Positions 32,318 to 42,202 of a stretch of DNA of 64,000 nucleotides are shown piece by piece. Origin of the DNA: Thioclava sp. JE_KL1 (GTDB lineage: Bacteria > Pseudomonadota > Alphaproteobacteria > Rhodobacterales > Rhodobacteraceae); assembly GCF_009296265.1 (NCBI RefSeq), contig NZ_WBJS01000004.1, forward strand, positions 62,001 to 126,000. Reading direction: 5' to 3'. Below the pieces are notes generated by a model. The model was not told the DNA's origin and searched no databases. It saw nothing but the letters and a program-made list of their open reading frames with translations. A program made the position numbers and the translations under genes. Each line of letters begins with the position of its first letter. Position 1 is the stretch's first letter.

Positions 32318-33247
32318 TCAATCCGGGATCGGATGCGGCAGGAAGGCGCCGTTCATCTCGACGATCTCATCCCAGACGCGCAGCGCCAGTTCGCGCGGGC
32401 GTTCGCTCTCGCGGCGCACGAGGAACCAGTGGCGCATCAGCGGCAATCCCGGCGCCGGGATCAGCGCCAGGCGTCCGGTCTCCAGCTCGTCCGTCACCGT
32501 GTGCAGGCTGAGAAACGCGATGCCGAGACCCGCCATCACCGCCTGCTTGATCGTCTCGTTGCTGTCCATCTCCAGCGTGTCGTAGAGCCGCCCGTCGCCG
32601 ACCCGGTCGAGCCAGCGCGACATCAGGATGCGCGTCCCCGACCCTTCCTCGCGCGAGATGAAGGTCTCGCCGAAAAGCTGCTCCAGATCGTCGGCCTTGG
32701 AGATCAGCGGATGGTCGGGCGGTGCGACCAGCGCATGCGGATGCTGGCCGATCGGTTCGGCCACAACCGGCGGATGGCGCGGCGGACGGCCCATCACGGC
32801 GATGTCGAAACTGCCGCGCTCGATCCCCTCGATGATGGCCGAGCGGTTGCCCACGCGCAGCGCGACCTCGATCTCGGGATGGGCGTCTTGCAGCATCTTC
32901 ACCAGCCGCGGCGCGAAATATTTGCCGGTCGAGACGACGCCGAGCGTGATCCGACCCACCTGCCCGCGCGCAATGGCGCTCAGCGTCGCTTCGGCCTGCG
33001 ACAAGTTGTCCTCGATCCGCAGCGCGGTTTCACGCAGCGCCTTGCCGGCCTCGGTCAGCTCGGAGCCCGCACCGTCGACGGCGCGCTGGATCAATTTCAT
33101 CCCGACCGCATCTTCCAAACCCCGAATTTGCGTATGAATTGCGGGCGTTGTGAGGTTCAGGCTTTCCCCGGCGGCCGTCAGAGACCCACCCCGCGCCACC
33201 GCATCAAGCGCGCGCAATTGCTTCAGCGTTACAGCGTTCATCCGCAT
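32318..33247 (-). CDS. cbbR: LysR-type regulator of the Calvin cycle operon
   Basis: The 309-residue protein has an N-terminal LysR winged helix (TLKQLRALDAVARGGSLTAA at about 7-26) and a periplasmic-binding-like effector domain. VVSTGKYFAPRLV, GRPPRHPPVVAEPIGQHPH and LVAPPDHPL match the CbbR subgroup. CbbR proteins sense metabolites such as ribulose-1,5-bisphosphate or phosphoenolpyruvate and activate the divergent cbb operon, which here begins 108 bases away. A second ATG two codons in (33241) is an alternative start. Identity is strongly backed by the divergent cbbF gene. Confidence 0.9.
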   Translation of the reverse strand: MRMNAVTLKQLRALDAVARGGSLTAAGESLNLTTPAIHTQIRGLEDAVGMKLIQRAVDGAGSELTEAGKALRETALRIEDNLSQAEATLSAIARGQVGRITLGVVSTGKYFAPRLVKMLQDAHPEIEVALRVGNRSAIIEGIERGSFDIAVMGRPPRHPPVVAEPIGQHPHALVAPPDHPLISKADDLEQLFGETFISREEGSGTRILMSRWLDRVGDGRLYDTLEMDSNETIKQAVMAGLGIAFLSLHTVTDELETGRLALIPAPGLPLMRHWFLVRRESERPRELALRVWDEIVEMNGAFLPHPIPD

Positions 33248-33278
33248 GTGACTTCAAATTCCCTTAACGCATATTCCC

Positions 33279-33297
33279 TTTATTTAAATTTCATAAA
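33279..33297. promoter_or_regulatory. Candidate CbbR operator in the cbbR-cbbF intergenic region
   Basis: TTTAT (33279-33283) and ATAAA (33293-33297) form an inverted repeat with a 9-base spacer and contain a T-N11-A pair (33283/33295), the usual LysR box. The surrounding AT-rich stretch (about 33255-33302) is the only one in the 107-base divergent region. Upstream TTAA and CATATT elements could be promoter parts; exact -35/-10 positions are not assigned. Confidence 0.5.
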
Positions 33298-33354
33298 AAT
33301 TCGATCCGGGCAATGGTCTGGCTCACAAGAACATCGACTTTGGAGGAGAAGAAG

Positions 33355-34350
33355 ATGTCCGTGAGTTTCGACGGCCTCGGTATTTCTGCCGATCTTGCCG
33401 ACACCATGACCCGCCTGACCAGCGTCGGCGCCCAGCTTGCCCGCATGATTGCGCGCAACGGGCTCGAGGGAAATCTGGCTGAGGCCGCAGGCACCAACGC
33501 CGGTGGCGACGGTCAGAAAGCGCTCGACGTGATCGCGGATGAGGCCTTTATGGACGCACTGCGCGGTGGTGCGGTCCGCCATTACGCCTCGGAAGAACAA
33601 GACGAGGTGGTCGATTTCGGGACCGGCACGCTCGCGCTTGCCATCGATCCGCTCGACGGATCCTCGAATATCGACGTGAATGTCTCGATCGGCACGATCT
33701 TCTCGATCTTTGAGGCCGCCGACGAAATGGATGCCAGCTTCCTGCGCCCGGCCAACGAGCAGATCGCGGGCGGCTACATCATCTTCGGGCCGCAGACCGC
33801 GCTGGTCGTGACCTTCGGCAAGGGTGTGCAGCAATGGGTTCTCGAGCCCGGCAGCGACATCTGGCGCCGCGTGGCCGATCCGAAGCCCCTGCCCTCCGAG
33901 ACCTCGGAATACGCGATCAACGCGTCGAACTATCGCCACTGGCCGCAGCCGATCCGCGCGTTCATCGACGATCTCGTCGCCGGTGCCGAAGGTCCGCGCG
34001 GGCGCAATTTCAACATGCGCTGGATCGCCTCGCTGGTGGCCGAAACCCATCGCATCATCTCGCGCGGCGGCGTCTTCCTCTATCCGGGCGACGACCGCGA
34101 CGGCTACGAGCGCGGCCGTCTGCGCCACGTCTATGAATGCGCACCGATCGCGATGCTGATCGAGCAGCTCGGCGGCGAGGCCACCGACGGCGCCGATCCC
34201 ATCATGTCCGCGACGCCCGACCGGCTGCATGCCCGCACGCCATTCGTATTCGGCTCGGCCAGCAAGGTCGCCCGCGTCGCCGCCTATCACGACTTGCCGC
34301 AGGATGAAGCCCACGCGCTCTTCAACACCCGCGGCCTCTTCCGGAGCTGA
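33355..34350 (+). CDS. cbbF: Fructose-1,6-bisphosphatase class I
   Basis: The 331-residue enzyme removes the 1-phosphate of fructose-1,6-bisphosphate (and, in this pathway, often of sedoheptulose-1,7-bisphosphate) during RuBP regeneration. Metal-site motifs SEEQDE and [19 protein letters not shown] are intact, and [20 protein letters not shown] is the substrate-side block. ATG 33355 follows GGAGGAGAAG; an in-frame codon at 33313 would add residues not typical of the family. It is the first gene of the cbb operon, with prk 3 bases behind. Confidence 0.95.
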   Translation: MSVSFDGLGISADLADTMTRLTSVGAQLARMIARNGLEGNLAEAAGTNAGGDGQKALDVIADEAFMDALRGGAVRHYASEEQDEVVDFGTGTLALAIDPLDGSSNIDVNVSIGTIFSIFEAADEMDASFLRPANEQIAGGYIIFGPQTALVVTFGKGVQQWVLEPGSDIWRRVADPKPLPSETSEYAINASNYRHWPQPIRAFIDDLVAGAEGPRGRNFNMRWIASLVAETHRIISRGGVFLYPGDDRDGYERGRLRHVYECAPIAMLIEQLGGEATDGADPIMSATPDRLHARTPFVFGSASKVARVAAYHDLPQDEAHALFNTRGLFRS

Positions 34351-34353
34351 TAC

Positions 34354-35226
34354 ATGTCCAAGAAACACCCCATCATTTCCGTCGTCGGTTCCTCCGGTGC
34401 AGGCACCTCGACGGTGAAATCGACCTTCGATCAGATCTTCCGTCGCGAAGGGATTTCCGCGGTCTCGATCGAGGGGGACGCCTTCCACCGCTACAACCGC
34501 GCCGACATGAAGGAAGAGCTGCAAAAGCGCTACGACGCGGGCGATCAGGGCTTTTCCCACTTCTCCTATGAAGCCAATGAACTCAAGGAGTTGGAGCGCG
34601 TCTTTCGCGAATATGGCGAGACCGGCAAGGGCAAGACCCGCCATTACGTCCACGACGATGCCGAGGCCGAGAAATGGGGCACGCCGCCCGGTCATTTCAC
34701 CGAGTGGAGCGATTTCGAGGACGAATCCGACCTGCTTTTCTACGAAGGTCTGCACGGCTGCGTGGTCAATGACGAGGTGAACCTCTCGGCGCTGGCCGAC
34801 CTGAAGATCGGCGTGGTTCCGGTGATCAACCTCGAATGGATTCAGAAAATCCATCGCGACCGCGCCTCGCGGGGCTACACGACGGAAGCGGTCACCGACG
34901 TGATCCTGCGCCGCATGCATTCCTACGTGAACTGCATCACGCCGCAATTCACCGAAACGGATATCAACTTCCAGCGCGTGCCGGTCGTCGACACCTCGAA
35001 CCCGTTCGTGGCGCGCTGGATCCCGACGGCGGATGAGAGCCTCGTGGTGATCCGCTTCAAGAACCCGCGCGGCATCGATTTCCCCTATCTCACCTCGATG
35101 ATCAACGGCTCCTGGATGAGCCGCGCCAACTCGATCGTCATTCCCGGCAACCGTCAGGATCTGGCCATGCAGCTGATCCTCACCCCCCTCATCGAACGCA
35201 TCGTGCGTGAATCGAAGCGGGCTTGA
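34354..35226 (+). CDS. cbbP: Phosphoribulokinase
   Basis: The 290-residue kinase makes ribulose-1,5-bisphosphate from ribulose-5-phosphate and ATP. The phosphate-binding loop [16 protein letters not shown] lies at residues 10-25. [14 protein letters not shown] and the acidic [10 protein letters not shown] block (catalytic region) follow. The length is that of proteobacterial class I PRK. GGAG at 34343-34346 precedes the ATG. It sits between cbbF and cbbT as in many proteobacterial cbb operons. Confidence 0.96.
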   Translation: MSKKHPIISVVGSSGAGTSTVKSTFDQIFRREGISAVSIEGDAFHRYNRADMKEELQKRYDAGDQGFSHFSYEANELKELERVFREYGETGKGKTRHYVHDDAEAEKWGTPPGHFTEWSDFEDESDLLFYEGLHGCVVNDEVNLSALADLKIGVVPVINLEWIQKIHRDRASRGYTTEAVTDVILRRMHSYVNCITPQFTETDINFQRVPVVDTSNPFVARWIPTADESLVVIRFKNPRGIDFPYLTSMINGSWMSRANSIVIPGNRQDLAMQLILTPLIERIVRESKRA

Positions 35227-35243
35227 GAAGGATGAACAAGGTG

Positions 35244-37217
35244 ATGAAAGACATTCAAATCACTCAAGAAACGCGCATGGCGAATGCGATCCGTGCGCTT
35301 GCGATGGATGCGGTGCAAAAGGCCAATTCGGGCCATCCCGGGATGCCGATGGGCATGGCCGATGTGGCGACCGTTCTGTTCAACCGCTTCATGAACATCG
35401 ATCCCACCGCGCCGAAATGGCCCGACCGCGATCGCTTCGTTCTGTCGGCGGGCCACGGCTCGATGCTGATCTACGCGATCAACCATCTGCTGGGCTATGA
35501 AGACATGGGCATGGACCAGATCAAGGCGTTCCGCCAGCTGGGTTCGCGCACCGCAGGCCACCCGGAATACGGCCATGCCGAGGGGATCGAAGTGACCACC
35601 GGGCCGCTCGGTCAGGGTATCGCGACCGCCGTGGGCATGGCGATTGCCGAGAAGATGAAGAACGCGCGCTATGGCGCTGATCTGGTGGATCACTTCACCT
35701 ATGTCATCGCGGGCGACGGCTGCCTGATGGAAGGGATCAGCCACGAGGCGATCGACCTCGCGGGGCATCTTGGGCTCGGCAAGCTGATCGTGATGTGGGA
35801 CGACAATTCGATCACCATCGACGGTGACACGGATCTGTCCACCTCGATGGATCAGAAAGCGCGTTTCGCGGCGGCTGGCTGGCACGTGCTCGAATGCGAC
35901 GGCCATACGCCGACCGAGATCGCCGACGCGATCGAGGCCGCCCGTCAGGATCCGCGCCCCTCGATGATCGCGTGCCGCACCATCATCGGCTTCGGCGCAC
36001 CGAACAAGCAAGGCGGCCACGATGTCCACGGCGCACCGCTGGGCGACGCGGAAATCGCCGCCGCGCGCAAGCAGCTGCATTGGGATCATCCGCCGTTCGA
36101 CATCCCTGCGGCGATTTACGACGAATGGGGCCGGATCGCGTCGCGAGGCGCGCGTGCGCGGGCGGAGTGGGAACAGCGGTTGAACACCGCAACCGCCCGC
36201 GCCGAATTCCTCGCCGCCGAAAAGGCTGACACCAGCCCTCTGACCGCCGCGATCGCCGCCTACAAGCGCAAACTGTCGGAAGACAAACCTAAGGTCGCGA
36301 CCCGCAAGGCGAGCCAGATGGCGCTGGAAGTGGTCAACGCCACCCTGCCCTTCACCGTTGGCGGCTCGGCCGATCTGACCGGCTCGAACCTCACGAAATC
36401 CTCGGGCATGAAATCGATCACGCCCACCGATTTCACCGGCGATTACATCCATTACGGCATTCGCGAGCACGGCATGGCCGCCGCGATGAACGGGATCGTC
36501 CTCCATGGCGGGCTGCGGCCCTATGGCGGCACCTTCATGGCCTTCGCCGATTACTGCCGCCCCGCTATTCGTTTGTCGGCGCTGATGGGCGTGCCGACCT
36601 GCTATGTCATGACCCATGACTCGATCGGCCTCGGCGAGGACGGTCCCACCCATCAGCCGGTAGAGCATTTGGCCTCGCTCCGAGCCATTCCAAACTTGCT
36701 CATCCTCCGGCCGGCTGATGCGGTGGAGACCGCCGAGGCCTGGGAAATCGCCATGACCTCGACGGCCACGCCGACGATGATCGTGGCCTCGCGTCAGGGT
36801 CTGCCGACGGTTCGCACCGAACATACGGACGAGAACCTCACCGCGCGCGGCGCCTATCTGCTGCGCGCCCCCGAAGCCCGCGACGTGACGCTGATCGCCA
36901 CCGGGTCCGAGGTCGAGATCGCGATGGCGGCGGCCGACCAGCTGGCCGAGCAAGAGATCAACGCGGCGGTCGTCTCCGCACCGTGTTTCGAACTCTTCGA
37001 GAAACAGGACGCAGCGTATCGCGCCGAGGTTCTGGGCGATGCCCCGCGCGTCGGCTGCGAAGCGGCGATCCGTCAGGGTTGGGATCTCTTCCTGCGCCCA
37101 GAGGACCGCTTCGTGGGCATGACCGGTTTCGGGGCCTCGGCCCCTGCCCCGGCGCTCTACAAACACTTCAACATCACGTCCGAAGCGATTGTTTCGGATG
37201 CAAAAGAACTGATCTGA
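35244..37217 (+). CDS. cbbT: Transketolase
   Basis: The 657-residue thiamine-diphosphate enzyme moves two-carbon units in the Calvin and pentose phosphate cycles. Motifs include [16 protein letters not shown] (N-terminal), the ThDP-binding GDGCLMEG, and [20 protein letters not shown] in the pyrimidine domain. Several in-frame starts exist: ATG 35232, GTG 35241 and ATG 35244. The AGAAGG at 35226-35231 touches the first, so I prefer 35244, which gives the usual MKDI-type N-terminus. It follows cbbP closely. Confidence 0.94.
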   Translation: MKDIQITQETRMANAIRALAMDAVQKANSGHPGMPMGMADVATVLFNRFMNIDPTAPKWPDRDRFVLSAGHGSMLIYAINHLLGYEDMGMDQIKAFRQLGSRTAGHPEYGHAEGIEVTTGPLGQGIATAVGMAIAEKMKNARYGADLVDHFTYVIAGDGCLMEGISHEAIDLAGHLGLGKLIVMWDDNSITIDGDTDLSTSMDQKARFAAAGWHVLECDGHTPTEIADAIEAARQDPRPSMIACRTIIGFGAPNKQGGHDVHGAPLGDAEIAAARKQLHWDHPPFDIPAAIYDEWGRIASRGARARAEWEQRLNTATARAEFLAAEKADTSPLTAAIAAYKRKLSEDKPKVATRKASQMALEVVNATLPFTVGGSADLTGSNLTKSSGMKSITPTDFTGDYIHYGIREHGMAAAMNGIVLHGGLRPYGGTFMAFADYCRPAIRLSALMGVPTCYVMTHDSIGLGEDGPTHQPVEHLASLRAIPNLLILRPADAVETAEAWEIAMTSTATPTMIVASRQGLPTVRTEHTDENLTARGAYLLRAPEARDVTLIATGSEVEIAMAAADQLAEQEINAAVVSAPCFELFEKQDAAYRAEVLGDAPRVGCEAAIRQGWDLFLRPEDRFVGMTGFGASAPAPALYKHFNITSEAIVSDAKELI

Positions 37218-37230
37218 GGGACTAACGAGA

Positions 37231-38232
37231 ATGACGGTTAAAGTTGCCATCAACGGGTTTGGACGTATCGGCCGCAACGTGCTGCGCGGGATCATTGAAT
37301 CGGGTCGCACCGATATCGAGGTGATCGCGATCAACGATCTGGGCCCGGTCGAAACCAACGCCCATCTGCTGCAATTCGACAGCGTCCACGGCCGCTTCCC
37401 GCAGGAGGTCACCACCGGCGAGGACTGGATCGACGCAGGCCGCGGCAAGATCAAGGTCACCGCGATCCGCGACCCGAAGGAACTTCCCTGGGGCGACGTG
37501 GACATCGCGATGGAATGCACGGGCATCTTCACCGCGCGCGAGAAAGCGGCCTTCCACCTCGAGAACGGCTCGAAGCGTGTTCTGGTCTCGGCCCCGGCGG
37601 CGGGCGCCGACAAGACCATCGTCTTCGGCGTCAATGACGGTGCGCTGACCAAGGACGATCTGGTCGTGTCGAACGCGTCCTGCACCACGAACTGCCTCTC
37701 GCCGGTCGCCAAGGCGCTCAATGACGCGATCGGCATCTCGAAAGGCTTCATGACGACGATCCACAGCTATACCGGCGACCAGCCGACGCTCGATACGATG
37801 CATTCCGACATGTATCGCGCCCGCGCCGCCGCGCTGAGCATGATCCCCACCTCGACCGGCGCTGCGAAGGCCGTGGGTCTGGTGCTGCCGGAGCTCAATG
37901 GCAAGCTCGACGGCGTCGCGATCCGCGTGCCGACGCCGAATGTCTCAGTCGTCGATCTGGTCTTCGAGGCCGCGAAAGATACCACTGTGGAAGAGGTCAA
38001 CGCGGCTATCCGCGCGGCCGCTGACGGCCCGATGAAGGGCATCCTCGGCTATACCGATAAACCCAATGTTTCCAGCGACTTCAACCACGATCCTCACTCT
38101 TCGGTCTTCCACATGGACCAGACCAAAGTGATGGACGGTCGGATGGTGCGCATTCTCAGCTGGTACGACAACGAATGGGGCTTCTCCAACCGCATGGCTG
38201 ATACCGCCGTCGCGATGGGAAAGCTCCTCTAA
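37231..38232 (+). CDS. cbbG: Glyceraldehyde-3-phosphate dehydrogenase
   Basis: The 333-residue enzyme reduces 1,3-bisphosphoglycerate in carbon fixation. The N-terminal nucleotide fold is [14 protein letters not shown], the catalytic cysteine lies in [12 protein letters not shown], and the partner histidine in [10 protein letters not shown]. The loop after the second strand reads AINDLGP, which keeps the Asp typical of NAD-binding forms. It starts 13 bases after cbbT, with GAGGG and ACGAGA upstream of the ATG. Its operon position argues for the Calvin-cycle isoform; another gap copy elsewhere in the genome is possible. Confidence 0.94.
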   Translation: MTVKVAINGFGRIGRNVLRGIIESGRTDIEVIAINDLGPVETNAHLLQFDSVHGRFPQEVTTGEDWIDAGRGKIKVTAIRDPKELPWGDVDIAMECTGIFTAREKAAFHLENGSKRVLVSAPAAGADKTIVFGVNDGALTKDDLVVSNASCTTNCLSPVAKALNDAIGISKGFMTTIHSYTGDQPTLDTMHSDMYRARAAALSMIPTSTGAAKAVGLVLPELNGKLDGVAIRVPTPNVSVVDLVFEAAKDTTVEEVNAAIRAAADGPMKGILGYTDKPNVSSDFNHDPHSSVFHMDQTKVMDGRMVRILSWYDNEWGFSNRMADTAVAMGKLL

Positions 38233-38247
38233 CCGCGGTTCGAACCG
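38231..38247. other. Two overlapping perfect palindromes between cbbG and cbbA
   Basis: AACCGCGGTT (38231-38240) and CGGTTCGAACCG (38236-38247) are each perfect palindromes and share five bases. They lie immediately after the cbbG stop codon (TAA at 38230-38232) in the 44-base gap before cbbA. They could be an RNA processing or stability element. Confidence 0.4.
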
Positions 38248-38276
38248 TTTGGCCCACAACGTAAGGAACACCTGAT

Positions 38277-39356
38277 ATGGCATTGATTACGCTCAGACAA
38301 CTGCTCGATCACGCCGCGGAATACGGCTACGGCGTGCCGGCGTTCAACATCAACAACATGGAACAGGGGATCGCCATCATGAAGGCGGCGGCGAAATGCG
38401 ACGCCCCCGTCATCATGCAAGCCTCGCGCGGCGCGCGCAGCTATGCCGGCGACATCATGCTGCGCCACATGATCCAGGCGCTGTCGGAGATGTATCCCGA
38501 TATCCCGCTATGCATGCATCAGGACCACGGCAATAACGAGGCCACCTGCCTTACCGCGATCCGCCATGGTTTCACCTCCGTGATGATGGACGGCTCGCTG
38601 AAGGAAGACATGAAGACCCCCGCCGATTGGGACTACAACGTCGCGATCACCAAGCGCGTGGCCGATATGGCCCATTGGGTCGGCGCTTCGGTCGAGGGCG
38701 AACTTGGCGTGCTCGGCAATCTCGAGACCGGCGAAGCGGCGGAGGAAGACGGCTCGGGCGCGGTTGGCAAGCTCAGCCATGACCAGCTGCTGACCGATCC
38801 CGACGAGGCGCTCGATTTCGTCAAGCTGACCAAGGTCGACGCGCTGGCGATCGCCTGCGGCACCTCGCACGGCGCCTACAAGTTCTCGCGCAAGCCCACG
38901 GGCGACATCCTCGCGATCAGCCAGATCGAGAAGATCCACGCGAAGATCCCGAATGTGCATCTCGTGATGCACGGCTCGTCCAGCGTGCCGCAATATCTGC
39001 AGGACCTGATCAACGAGTCCGGCGGCGAGATGCCCCAGACCTACGGCGTCCCGGTCGAAGAGATCGAGCGCGGCATCAAGTCGGGCGTGCGCAAGGTGAA
39101 TATCGACACCGACAACCGCATGGCGCTGACGGCTCAGTTCCGCAAGGTCGCGCAGGACAAGCCGACCGAGTTCGACCCGCGCAAATTCATGATCCCCGCG
39201 ATGGAAGAGATGGAGAAGCTCTGCCTCGACCGGTTCCAGCGCTTCGGCACTGCCGGGAATGCCAGCAAGATCAAGGTGATCGACCTCGACGACATGGCCA
39301 AGCGCTATGCCGACGGATCGCTCGACCCGGTGATTTCCGCGGCCAAAGCCGCCTGA
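38277..39356 (+). CDS. cbbA: Fructose-bisphosphate aldolase class II (Calvin cycle type)
   Basis: The 359-residue zinc aldolase condenses triose phosphates to fructose- or sedoheptulose-bisphosphate. The zinc-site block [11 protein letters not shown], the SVMMDGS loop, and [20 protein letters not shown] near the active site are intact. [19 protein letters not shown] marks the class IIA Calvin-cycle subtype. GTAAGGAAC at 38261-38269 serves as ribosome binding site. It is followed after 71 bases by cbbL. Confidence 0.95.
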   Translation: MALITLRQLLDHAAEYGYGVPAFNINNMEQGIAIMKAAAKCDAPVIMQASRGARSYAGDIMLRHMIQALSEMYPDIPLCMHQDHGNNEATCLTAIRHGFTSVMMDGSLKEDMKTPADWDYNVAITKRVADMAHWVGASVEGELGVLGNLETGEAAEEDGSGAVGKLSHDQLLTDPDEALDFVKLTKVDALAIACGTSHGAYKFSRKPTGDILAISQIEKIHAKIPNVHLVMHGSSSVPQYLQDLINESGGEMPQTYGVPVEEIERGIKSGVRKVNIDTDNRMALTAQFRKVAQDKPTEFDPRKFMIPAMEEMEKLCLDRFQRFGTAGNASKIKVIDLDDMAKRYADGSLDPVISAAKAA

Positions 39357-39427
39357 CACACCCGCGATCCCGGCAGTCGAGCGCCCGGGGCCGCAGATAT
39401 CGGATTTAGGGAGACAAGGAGACCCCG

Positions 39428-40861
39428 ATGAACCAGCATGCAAATCCCGGTAAATACAGCGCCGGCGTCAAAGAGTACCGTGAAACCTACTGGGAGCCGA
39501 ACTACACGCCGAAAGACAGCGACGTGCTCGCCGTCTTCAAGATCACGCCGCAAGCCGGTGTCCCGCGTGAGGAAGCCGCAGCCGCCGTCGCTGCGGAATC
39601 CTCGACCGGCACCTGGACCACGGTCTGGACCGACCTGCTGACCGATCTCGACTACTACAAGGGTCGCGCCTATGCGATCGAGGACGTGCCGGGCGACGAC
39701 GAGAGCTACTACGCGTTCATCGCCTACCCGATGGGCCTGTTCGAGGAAGGCTCGGTCGTCAACGTCTTCACCTCGCTCGTGGGCAACGTGTTCGGCTTCA
39801 AGGCCGTCCGTGCGCTGCGTCTGGAAGATGTGCGCTTCCCGCTGTGGTTCGTGACCACCTGCGACGGCCCGCCCCACGGCATTCAGGTCGAGCGCGACAA
39901 GCTCGACAAATACGGCCGTCCCTTCTTGGGCTGCACGATCAAGCCGAAGCTGGGTCTGTCGGCGAAGAACTACGGCCGGGCGGTCTATGAGGCGCTGCGG
40001 GGCGGACTCGACTTCACCAAGGATGACGAGAACATCAACTCGCAGCCCTTCATGCGCTGGCGCGACCGTTTCGAGTTCTGTCAGGAAGCGATCGAGAAAG
40101 CCGAGCGCGAAACCGGCGAGCGCAAGGGCCACTACCTGAACGTCACCGCGCCGAACATCGAAGAGATGTACAAGCGCGCCGAGTTCGCCAAGGAGATCGG
40201 CTCGCCGATCATCATGTCGGACTACCTGACGATGGGCTGGGCCGCGCAGGCCTCGCTGAGCCGCTGGTGCCGCGATAACGGCATGCTGCTGCACGTCCAC
40301 CGCGCGATGCATGGCGTGATCGACCGCCACCCCAAGCACGGCATCAACTTCCGCGTTCTCGCGAAGATGCTGCGCCTTCTGGGCGGCGACCACCTGCACT
40401 CGGGCACCGTTGTCGGCAAGCTCGAAGGCGATCGCGAGGCGACGCTGGGCTGGATCGACCTGATGCGCGACAAATACGTCAAGGAAGACCGCTCGCGCGG
40501 CATCTTCTTCGATCAGGACTGGGGCCAGATGCCGGGCGTGCTCCCGGTGGCCTCGGGCGGCATCCACGTGTGGCACATGCCCGCGCTGGTCAACATCTTC
40601 GGCGATGACAGCTGCCTTCAGTTCGGCGGCGGCACGCTGGGCCACCCCTGGGGCAACGCAGCCGGTGCGGCCGCGAACCGCGTCGCGGTCGAGGCCTGCG
40701 TCAAGGCACGCAACGAAGGCCGCGATCTCGAGAAGGAGTCGAAAGATATCATGACCTCGGCCGCCAAGCACTCGCCCGAACTCAAGATCGCCATGGAGAC
40801 GTGGAAAGAGATCAAGTTCGAGTTCGACACCGTGGACAAGCTGGACGTGGCGCACCGCTAA
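39428..40861 (+). CDS. cbbL: RuBisCO large subunit, form IA
   Basis: The 477-residue subunit carries out carboxylation of ribulose-1,5-bisphosphate. Key sites are the TIKPKLGLS block (Lys172/174), the carbamylated Lys198 in [10 protein letters not shown], and loop 6 [34 protein letters not shown] and the partner cbbS/cbbQ/cbbO genes identify the green-like form IA (non-carboxysomal, IAq type) rather than the red-like form IC that travels with cbbX. AGGGAGACAAGGAGA precedes the start. The 71-base leader gap could allow separate processing of the LS message. Confidence 0.97.
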   Translation: MNQHANPGKYSAGVKEYRETYWEPNYTPKDSDVLAVFKITPQAGVPREEAAAAVAAESSTGTWTTVWTDLLTDLDYYKGRAYAIEDVPGDDESYYAFIAYPMGLFEEGSVVNVFTSLVGNVFGFKAVRALRLEDVRFPLWFVTTCDGPPHGIQVERDKLDKYGRPFLGCTIKPKLGLSAKNYGRAVYEALRGGLDFTKDDENINSQPFMRWRDRFEFCQEAIEKAERETGERKGHYLNVTAPNIEEMYKRAEFAKEIGSPIIMSDYLTMGWAAQASLSRWCRDNGMLLHVHRAMHGVIDRHPKHGINFRVLAKMLRLLGGDHLHSGTVVGKLEGDREATLGWIDLMRDKYVKEDRSRGIFFDQDWGQMPGVLPVASGGIHVWHMPALVNIFGDDSCLQFGGGTLGHPWGNAAGAAANRVAVEACVKARNEGRDLEKESKDIMTSAAKHSPELKIAMETWKEIKFEFDTVDKLDVAHR

Positions 40862-40902
40862 GGCGCGCCCCTCCCACCAACGCCTGAGAAAGGACTGACA
40901 CC

Positions 40903-41268
40903 ATGAGTGAAATGCAAGATTACGGCTCGCGTATTTCGGACCCGAACAGCCGCAAGATGGGCACCTTCTCCTATCTGCCCCAGCTCAATGACGACGAGCT
41001 GCGCAAGCAGGTTGAGTACATCGTCTCGAAGGGCTGGAACCCGGCCATCGAGCATACCGAGCCCGAGAACATGCGCTCGAACTTCTGGTATATGTGGAAG
41101 CTGCCGATGTTCGGGGAAACCGATGTCGATGCGATCTTCCGCGAGATCGAAATGTGCAAGAAGGCGAACCCGGGCAACCATGTCCGCCTCGTGGGCTACG
41201 ACAACTTCAAGCAGACGCAGGGCACCTCGATGGTGGTGCACCGCGCCGACATGTCGGCCTCTGCCTGA
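40903..41268 (+). CDS. cbbS: RuBisCO small subunit, form IA
   Basis: The 121-residue subunit caps the L8 core. [39 protein letters not shown] and [16 protein letters not shown] are classic form IA small-subunit blocks. It lacks the C-terminal extension of red-type small subunits, agreeing with the large subunit. GAAAGGACT lies upstream of the ATG. A strong hairpin follows, before cbbQ. Confidence 0.97.
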   Translation: MSEMQDYGSRISDPNSRKMGTFSYLPQLNDDELRKQVEYIVSKGWNPAIEHTEPENMRSNFWYMWKLPMFGETDVDAIFREIEMCKKANPGNHVRLVGYDNFKQTQGTSMVVHRADMSASA

Positions 41269-41279
41269 TCTGACACGAG

Positions 41280-41320
41280 GGGCGGGCTGCCGATCGCGGT
41301 GGCCCGCCCTGCCCCATTTT
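41280..41320 (+). terminator. Attenuator-like hairpin between cbbS and cbbQ
   Basis: GGGCGGGC (41280-41287) pairs with GCCCGCCC (41302-41309) around a 14-base loop. A short TTTT follows at 41317-41320, 12 bases after the cbbS stop. It could end most transcripts or protect the 3' end of the cbbLS message, giving far more RuBisCO than activase. Confidence 0.6.
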
Positions 41321-41353
41321 CCTTGGATTTTCCTGCGCGACGGAGAGCCACCC

Positions 41354-42190
41354 ATGAGCGATATCGACCCAGACCAGTTCCGTGTGAAGACCGAGCCCTA
41401 TTACCGGCCCGTCGGCAATGAGATCGAGCAATATGCCGCCGCCTATGACGTGCGGATGCCGGTGATGCTCAAGGGCCCCACGGGCTGCGGCAAGTCGCGT
41501 TTCGTCGAATATATGGCGTGGAAGCTGCAGCGCCCGCTGATCACCGTGGCCTGTAACGAGGACATGACCGCGTCCGACCTGATCGGGCGGTTCCTCCTCG
41601 ATATCAACGGCACCAAGTGGCAGGACGGACCGCTGACGGTGGCCGCGCGGATCGGCGCGATCTGCTATCTCGACGAGGTCGTGGAGGCCCGTCAGGACAC
41701 CACCGTCGTCATTCACCCGCTGACCGACCACCGCCGTCAGCTTCCGCTGGAAAAGAAAGGCGAGCTGGTCGACGCGCATCCCGATTTTCAGGTCGTGATC
41801 TCGTACAACCCCGGCTACCAGTCGATGATGAAGGACCTCAAGCAATCGACCAAGCAGCGCTTCGGGGCGATGTCCTTCGATTACCCGCAGGCCGCGACCG
41901 AGGCCGAGATTGTCAGCCACGAGGCCGGGATCGACCTCAAGACCGCCGAACGCCTCGTGCAGGTGGCCGAACGCTCGCGCAACCTCAAGGGCCACGGGCT
42001 CGATGAGGGCATGTCGACGCGCCTTCTGGTCTACGCGGGCCAGCTGATCTCGCAGGACATTCCCGCGCCCGCCGCCTGCCAGATGGCGCTGGTGGAGCCG
42101 TTGACCGACGACGCGGATATGCGCGACACGTTGCAGGCGGCCGTCCAGACCTTCTTCCCAGAGATCACCGACAGTTCGAAGGTGGCGTAA
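41354..42190 (+). CDS. cbbQ: RuBisCO activase AAA+ subunit CbbQ
   Basis: The 278-residue MoxR-type AAA+ ATPase has Walker A GPTGCGKS at 41-48 and Walker B CYLDEV at 104-109, plus the ISYNPGYQSMMKDLKQSTKQ sensor/arginine-finger region. With CbbO it removes inhibitory sugar phosphates from form IA RuBisCO. ATG 41354 was chosen after GGAGAG; the frame stays open upstream through cbbS but without matching family sequence. cbbO follows after 12 bases. Confidence 0.94.
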   Translation: MSDIDPDQFRVKTEPYYRPVGNEIEQYAAAYDVRMPVMLKGPTGCGKSRFVEYMAWKLQRPLITVACNEDMTASDLIGRFLLDINGTKWQDGPLTVAARIGAICYLDEVVEARQDTTVVIHPLTDHRRQLPLEKKGELVDAHPDFQVVISYNPGYQSMMKDLKQSTKQRFGAMSFDYPQAATEAEIVSHEAGIDLKTAERLVQVAERSRNLKGHGLDEGMSTRLLVYAGQLISQDIPAPAACQMALVEPLTDDADMRDTLQAAVQTFFPEITDSSKVA

Positions 42191-42202
42191 GGAGCGCGTC
42201 CG

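Noticed and set aside
35154-37751. An 865-codon minus-strand frame across cbbT and cbbG
   Set aside because: It is a shadow of high-GC third-position bias in two certain genes, and no start signal is present.
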